This document shows positions 41,739 through 43,388 of a stretch of DNA of 43,388 bases, one piece after another (position 1 is the stretch's first letter; every line of letters starts with the position of its first letter). Made by a program: the position numbers and the translations under genes. The notes below the pieces were generated by a model that did not search any database, was not told where the DNA came from, and saw nothing but the letters and a program-made list of their open reading frames with translations. Origin of the DNA: an uncultured Clostridia bacterium (GTDB lineage Bacteria > Bacillota > Clostridia > TANB77 > CAG-508); contig CAKPJK010000010.1 of NCBI GenBank assembly GCA_934162615.1, positions 1 through 43,388 on the forward strand, read 5' to 3'.

Positions 41739-42941
41739 TTATTCGATGATGTCAGCAACAACACCTGAACCAACTGTTCTACCACCTTCACGAATAGCGA
41801 ATCTTAATCCTTTTTCGATAGCGATAGGAGTGATTAATTCGATTGTCATGTTAACATTATCACCTGGCATAACCATTTCTACACCAGCATCTAATTCGAT
41901 AACACCTGTAACGTCTGTTGTTCTGAAGTAGAATTGTGGTCTGTATCCATTAAAGAATGGTGTATGTCTTCCACCTTCTTCTTTAGTTAATACATAAACT
42001 TCAGAAGTGAATTTTGTATGTGGATGAATTGTTCCTGGTTTACATAGAACTTGACCTCTTTCGATGTCTTTTCTATCAATACCTCTAAGTAGAACACCGA
42101 TGTTATCACCAGCTTCTGCTTGGTCTAATAATTTTCTGAACATTTCAACACCTGTTACAACAGTTTTTCTTCTTTCTGTTGTTAAACCGATAATTTCAAC
42201 TTCGTCTTGAAGTTTAACTTCTCCTCTTTCTACTCTACCTGTAGCAACTGTACCACGACCTGTGATTGTGAATACGTCTTCAACTGGCATTAAGAATGGT
42301 TGATCGATTGGTCTTTCTGGTGTTGGGATATAGCTATCAACTGCTTCCATTAATTCTTTCATTGGTTTGTAAACTTCATCATCTGGATTTGTTGATGTGC
42401 TTTCTAGAACTGCTAATGAAGAACCTTTTATTACTGGAATATCATCTCCTGGGAAACCATATTCTGATAATAAGTCTCTAACTTCCATTTCAACTAATTC
42501 TAATAATTCTGGGTCATCAACCATATCACATTTATTTAAGTAAACAACGATGTATTTAACACCAACTTGTCTAGCTAATAAGATGTGTTCTCTTGTTTGA
42601 GGCATTGGTCCATCAGCTGCAGATACAACTAATATAGCACCATCCATTTGAGCAGCACCTGTAATCATGTTTTTAACGTAGTCAGCATGTCCTGGGCAGT
42701 CAACGTGTGCATAGTGTCTGTTTTCTGTTTCATATTCAACGTGTGCTGTGTTGATTGTGATTCCTCTTGCTTTTTCTTCTGGAGCTCCGTCAATTTGATC
42801 GTAAGCTTCGAATTTAGCTTTTCCTAATAATGATAAATATTTTGTAATAGCTGCTGTTGTTGTTGTTTTACCATGGTCAACGTGTCCGATTGTACCGATG
42901 TTAACGTGTGGTTTGTTTCTTTCAAATTTTGCTTTTGCCAT
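41739..42941 (-). CDS. tuf: Elongation factor Tu
   Basis: 400 residues. GTPase motifs G1 GHVDHGKT (19-26), G3 DCPGHADYVKNM and G4 NKCDMVDD, plus the effector-loop region RGITINTAHVEYE, are intact; domains II and III follow. It delivers aminoacyl-tRNA to the ribosome. AAGGAGG precedes the ATG. Codon use is distinctly more regulated than its neighbours, as expected for a highly expressed gene. It follows fusA on the same strand (str operon order), separated by a 264-bp gap with a long hairpin. Confidence 0.99.
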   Translation of the reverse strand: MAKAKFERNKPHVNIGTIGHVDHGKTTTTAAITKYLSLLGKAKFEAYDQIDGAPEEKARGITINTAHVEYETENRHYAHVDCPGHADYVKNMITGAAQMDGAILVVSAADGPMPQTREHILLARQVGVKYIVVYLNKCDMVDDPELLELVEMEVRDLLSEYGFPGDDIPVIKGSSLAVLESTSTNPDDEVYKPMKELMEAVDSYIPTPERPIDQPFLMPVEDVFTITGRGTVATGRVERGEVKLQDEVEIIGLTTERRKTVVTGVEMFRKLLDQAEAGDNIGVLLRGIDRKDIERGQVLCKPGTIHPHTKFTSEVYVLTKEEGGRHTPFFNGYRPQFYFRTTDVTGVIELDAGVEMVMPGDNVNMTIELITPIAIEKGLRFAIREGGRTVGSGVVADIIE

Positions 42942-43107
42942 TTTAAAATCCTCCTTATTTTAGTTAGCCGTTCTTTTGAACGTAGCTACTTTATTTTAAA
43001 ATTTAATAACGTAAATTATTTATTGCACTTGCATTTTACAACATTTTCACAAAAAAAGCAAGTACTATTTTATTTATAATTCAAATTAATATAAAATTAG
43101 TATATTA

Positions 43108-43183
43108 TGCATTTTGGATATTTACTGAAAGCTGAAGGTGTACGTGTGTACATCGAAGTTTTCAGTAAATAACAAAATGTGCA
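43108..43183. other. Long stem-loop in the fusA-tuf gap
   Basis: Nested arms: TGCATTTTG/CAAAATGTGCA outside, ATTTACTGAAAGCT/AGTTTTCAGTAAAT in the middle (one G-U), GGTGTAC/GTACATC near the tip. There is no U-run on either strand, so it is not a typical terminator. It could be an RNA processing or stability element, or an inserted palindrome. A shorter hairpin (GTTC-TTTT-GAAC near 42968-42979) lies nearer tuf. No gene is visible in 42942-43205. Confidence 0.55.
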
Positions 43184-43205
43184 AGATGCTGATTTTAGAT
43201 TAATT

Positions 43206-43388
43206 TTACTCAGCTTTCTTTCTAGAAGCTACGATTGCTTCAAGAACTGATTTTGGAACTTCTTCATAATGAGAAGGTTCCATAGAGTATGAACCTCTAC
43301 CTTGAGTTTTAGAACGTAAGTCTGTTGCATAACCAAACATTTCTGATAATGGAATAAATGCATGTATTTCTTGCATTCCATCATTTGC
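43206..43388 (-). CDS. fusA: Elongation factor G, C-terminal fragment
   Basis: The last 60 codons plus stop, cut by the window edge: ANDGMQEIHAFIPLSEMFGYATDLRSKTQGRGSYSMEPSHYEEVP and then a basic tail. The segment PLSEMFGYATDLRSxTQGR is the highly conserved end of domain V of EF-G, which drives ribosomal translocation. Upstream of tuf on the same strand, as in the str operon. Confidence 0.96.
   Translation of the reverse strand, partial: ANDGMQEIHAFIPLSEMFGYATDLRSKTQGRGSYSMEPSHYEEVPKSVLEAIVASRKKAE

Noticed and set aside
1..43388. tRNA, rRNA, prophage or integrase genes
   Set aside because: No tRNA-like cloverleaf or TpsiC-type GGTTCGANTCC segment, rRNA sequence, integrase or phage structural gene was recognised on either strand.

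Overview
The window is AT-rich (roughly 30 % G+C by eye) and looks like a chromosomal segment of an anaerobic, fermentative, low-GC Clostridia-type Firmicute. The lineage appears to be spore-forming. Evidence: pyruvate:ferredoxin oxidoreductase, a 2[4Fe-4S] ferredoxin and pyruvate formate-lyase (anaerobic pyruvate metabolism); a SpoVD-type PBP with PASTA, RicT/YaaT, CwlD and a PdaB-like protein (sporulation-associated families); a MurE with the DNPR motif of meso-diaminopimelate enzymes; and strong AGGAGG ribosome binding sites with frequent TTG/GTG starts. The species cannot be named from the sequence.

Layout. 1-1640: 3' end of porB, then a REP-associated tyrosine transposase (RAYT) bracketed by two inverted REP-like hairpins. 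1636-4422 (minus): lepB-holB-ricT-ferredoxin, with its own promoter. 4520-4770: a decayed gene remnant and a REP hairpin. 4768-15726 (minus): a division and cell-wall cluster in the order mraZ-rsmH-ftsL-spoVD-murE-mraY-ftsW-murG-histidine kinase, headed by a clear MraZ operator and promoter. murF and murD are absent from the cluster. 15850-18150: small accessory genes (XRE regulator, Rpn-type nuclease with an apparent AUA start, a 90-aa orphan, a ribbon-helix-helix protein). 18194-19576: a prepilin-leader/FGE-lectin-fold protein whose C-terminus looks like the variable region of a diversity-generating retroelement (DGR); no reverse transcriptase lies in the window. 19621-22830: pflB-pflA, separated by an inverted REP pair. 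22882-29761 (minus): two uncharacterised proteins, an S1-domain protein, RluB- and RluD-type pseudouridine synthases, a large membrane protein and a tandem-OB SSB. 29964-38406 (minus): envelope genes (deacetylase-like protein, CwlD, GGDEF protein, Ig-like repeat protein, 1547-aa thioester adhesin). 38700-39982: D,D-carboxypeptidase (plus). 40120-43388 (minus): acpP, plsX, tuf and the 3' end of fusA.

Three signals stand out. (1) A RAYT and dispersed GGGGAC-core REP-like hairpins, repeatedly placed exactly at stop codons where they can act as terminators. (2) A GC-rich, NNY-codon variable region in the prepilin/FGE gene. (3) Three cell-envelope genes (ftsW, the deacetylase, the carboxypeptidase) are each frameshifted, and every one is restored by removing an extra C in front of a GG on the coding strand. 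That shared signature suggests a systematic sequence artefact more than gene decay.
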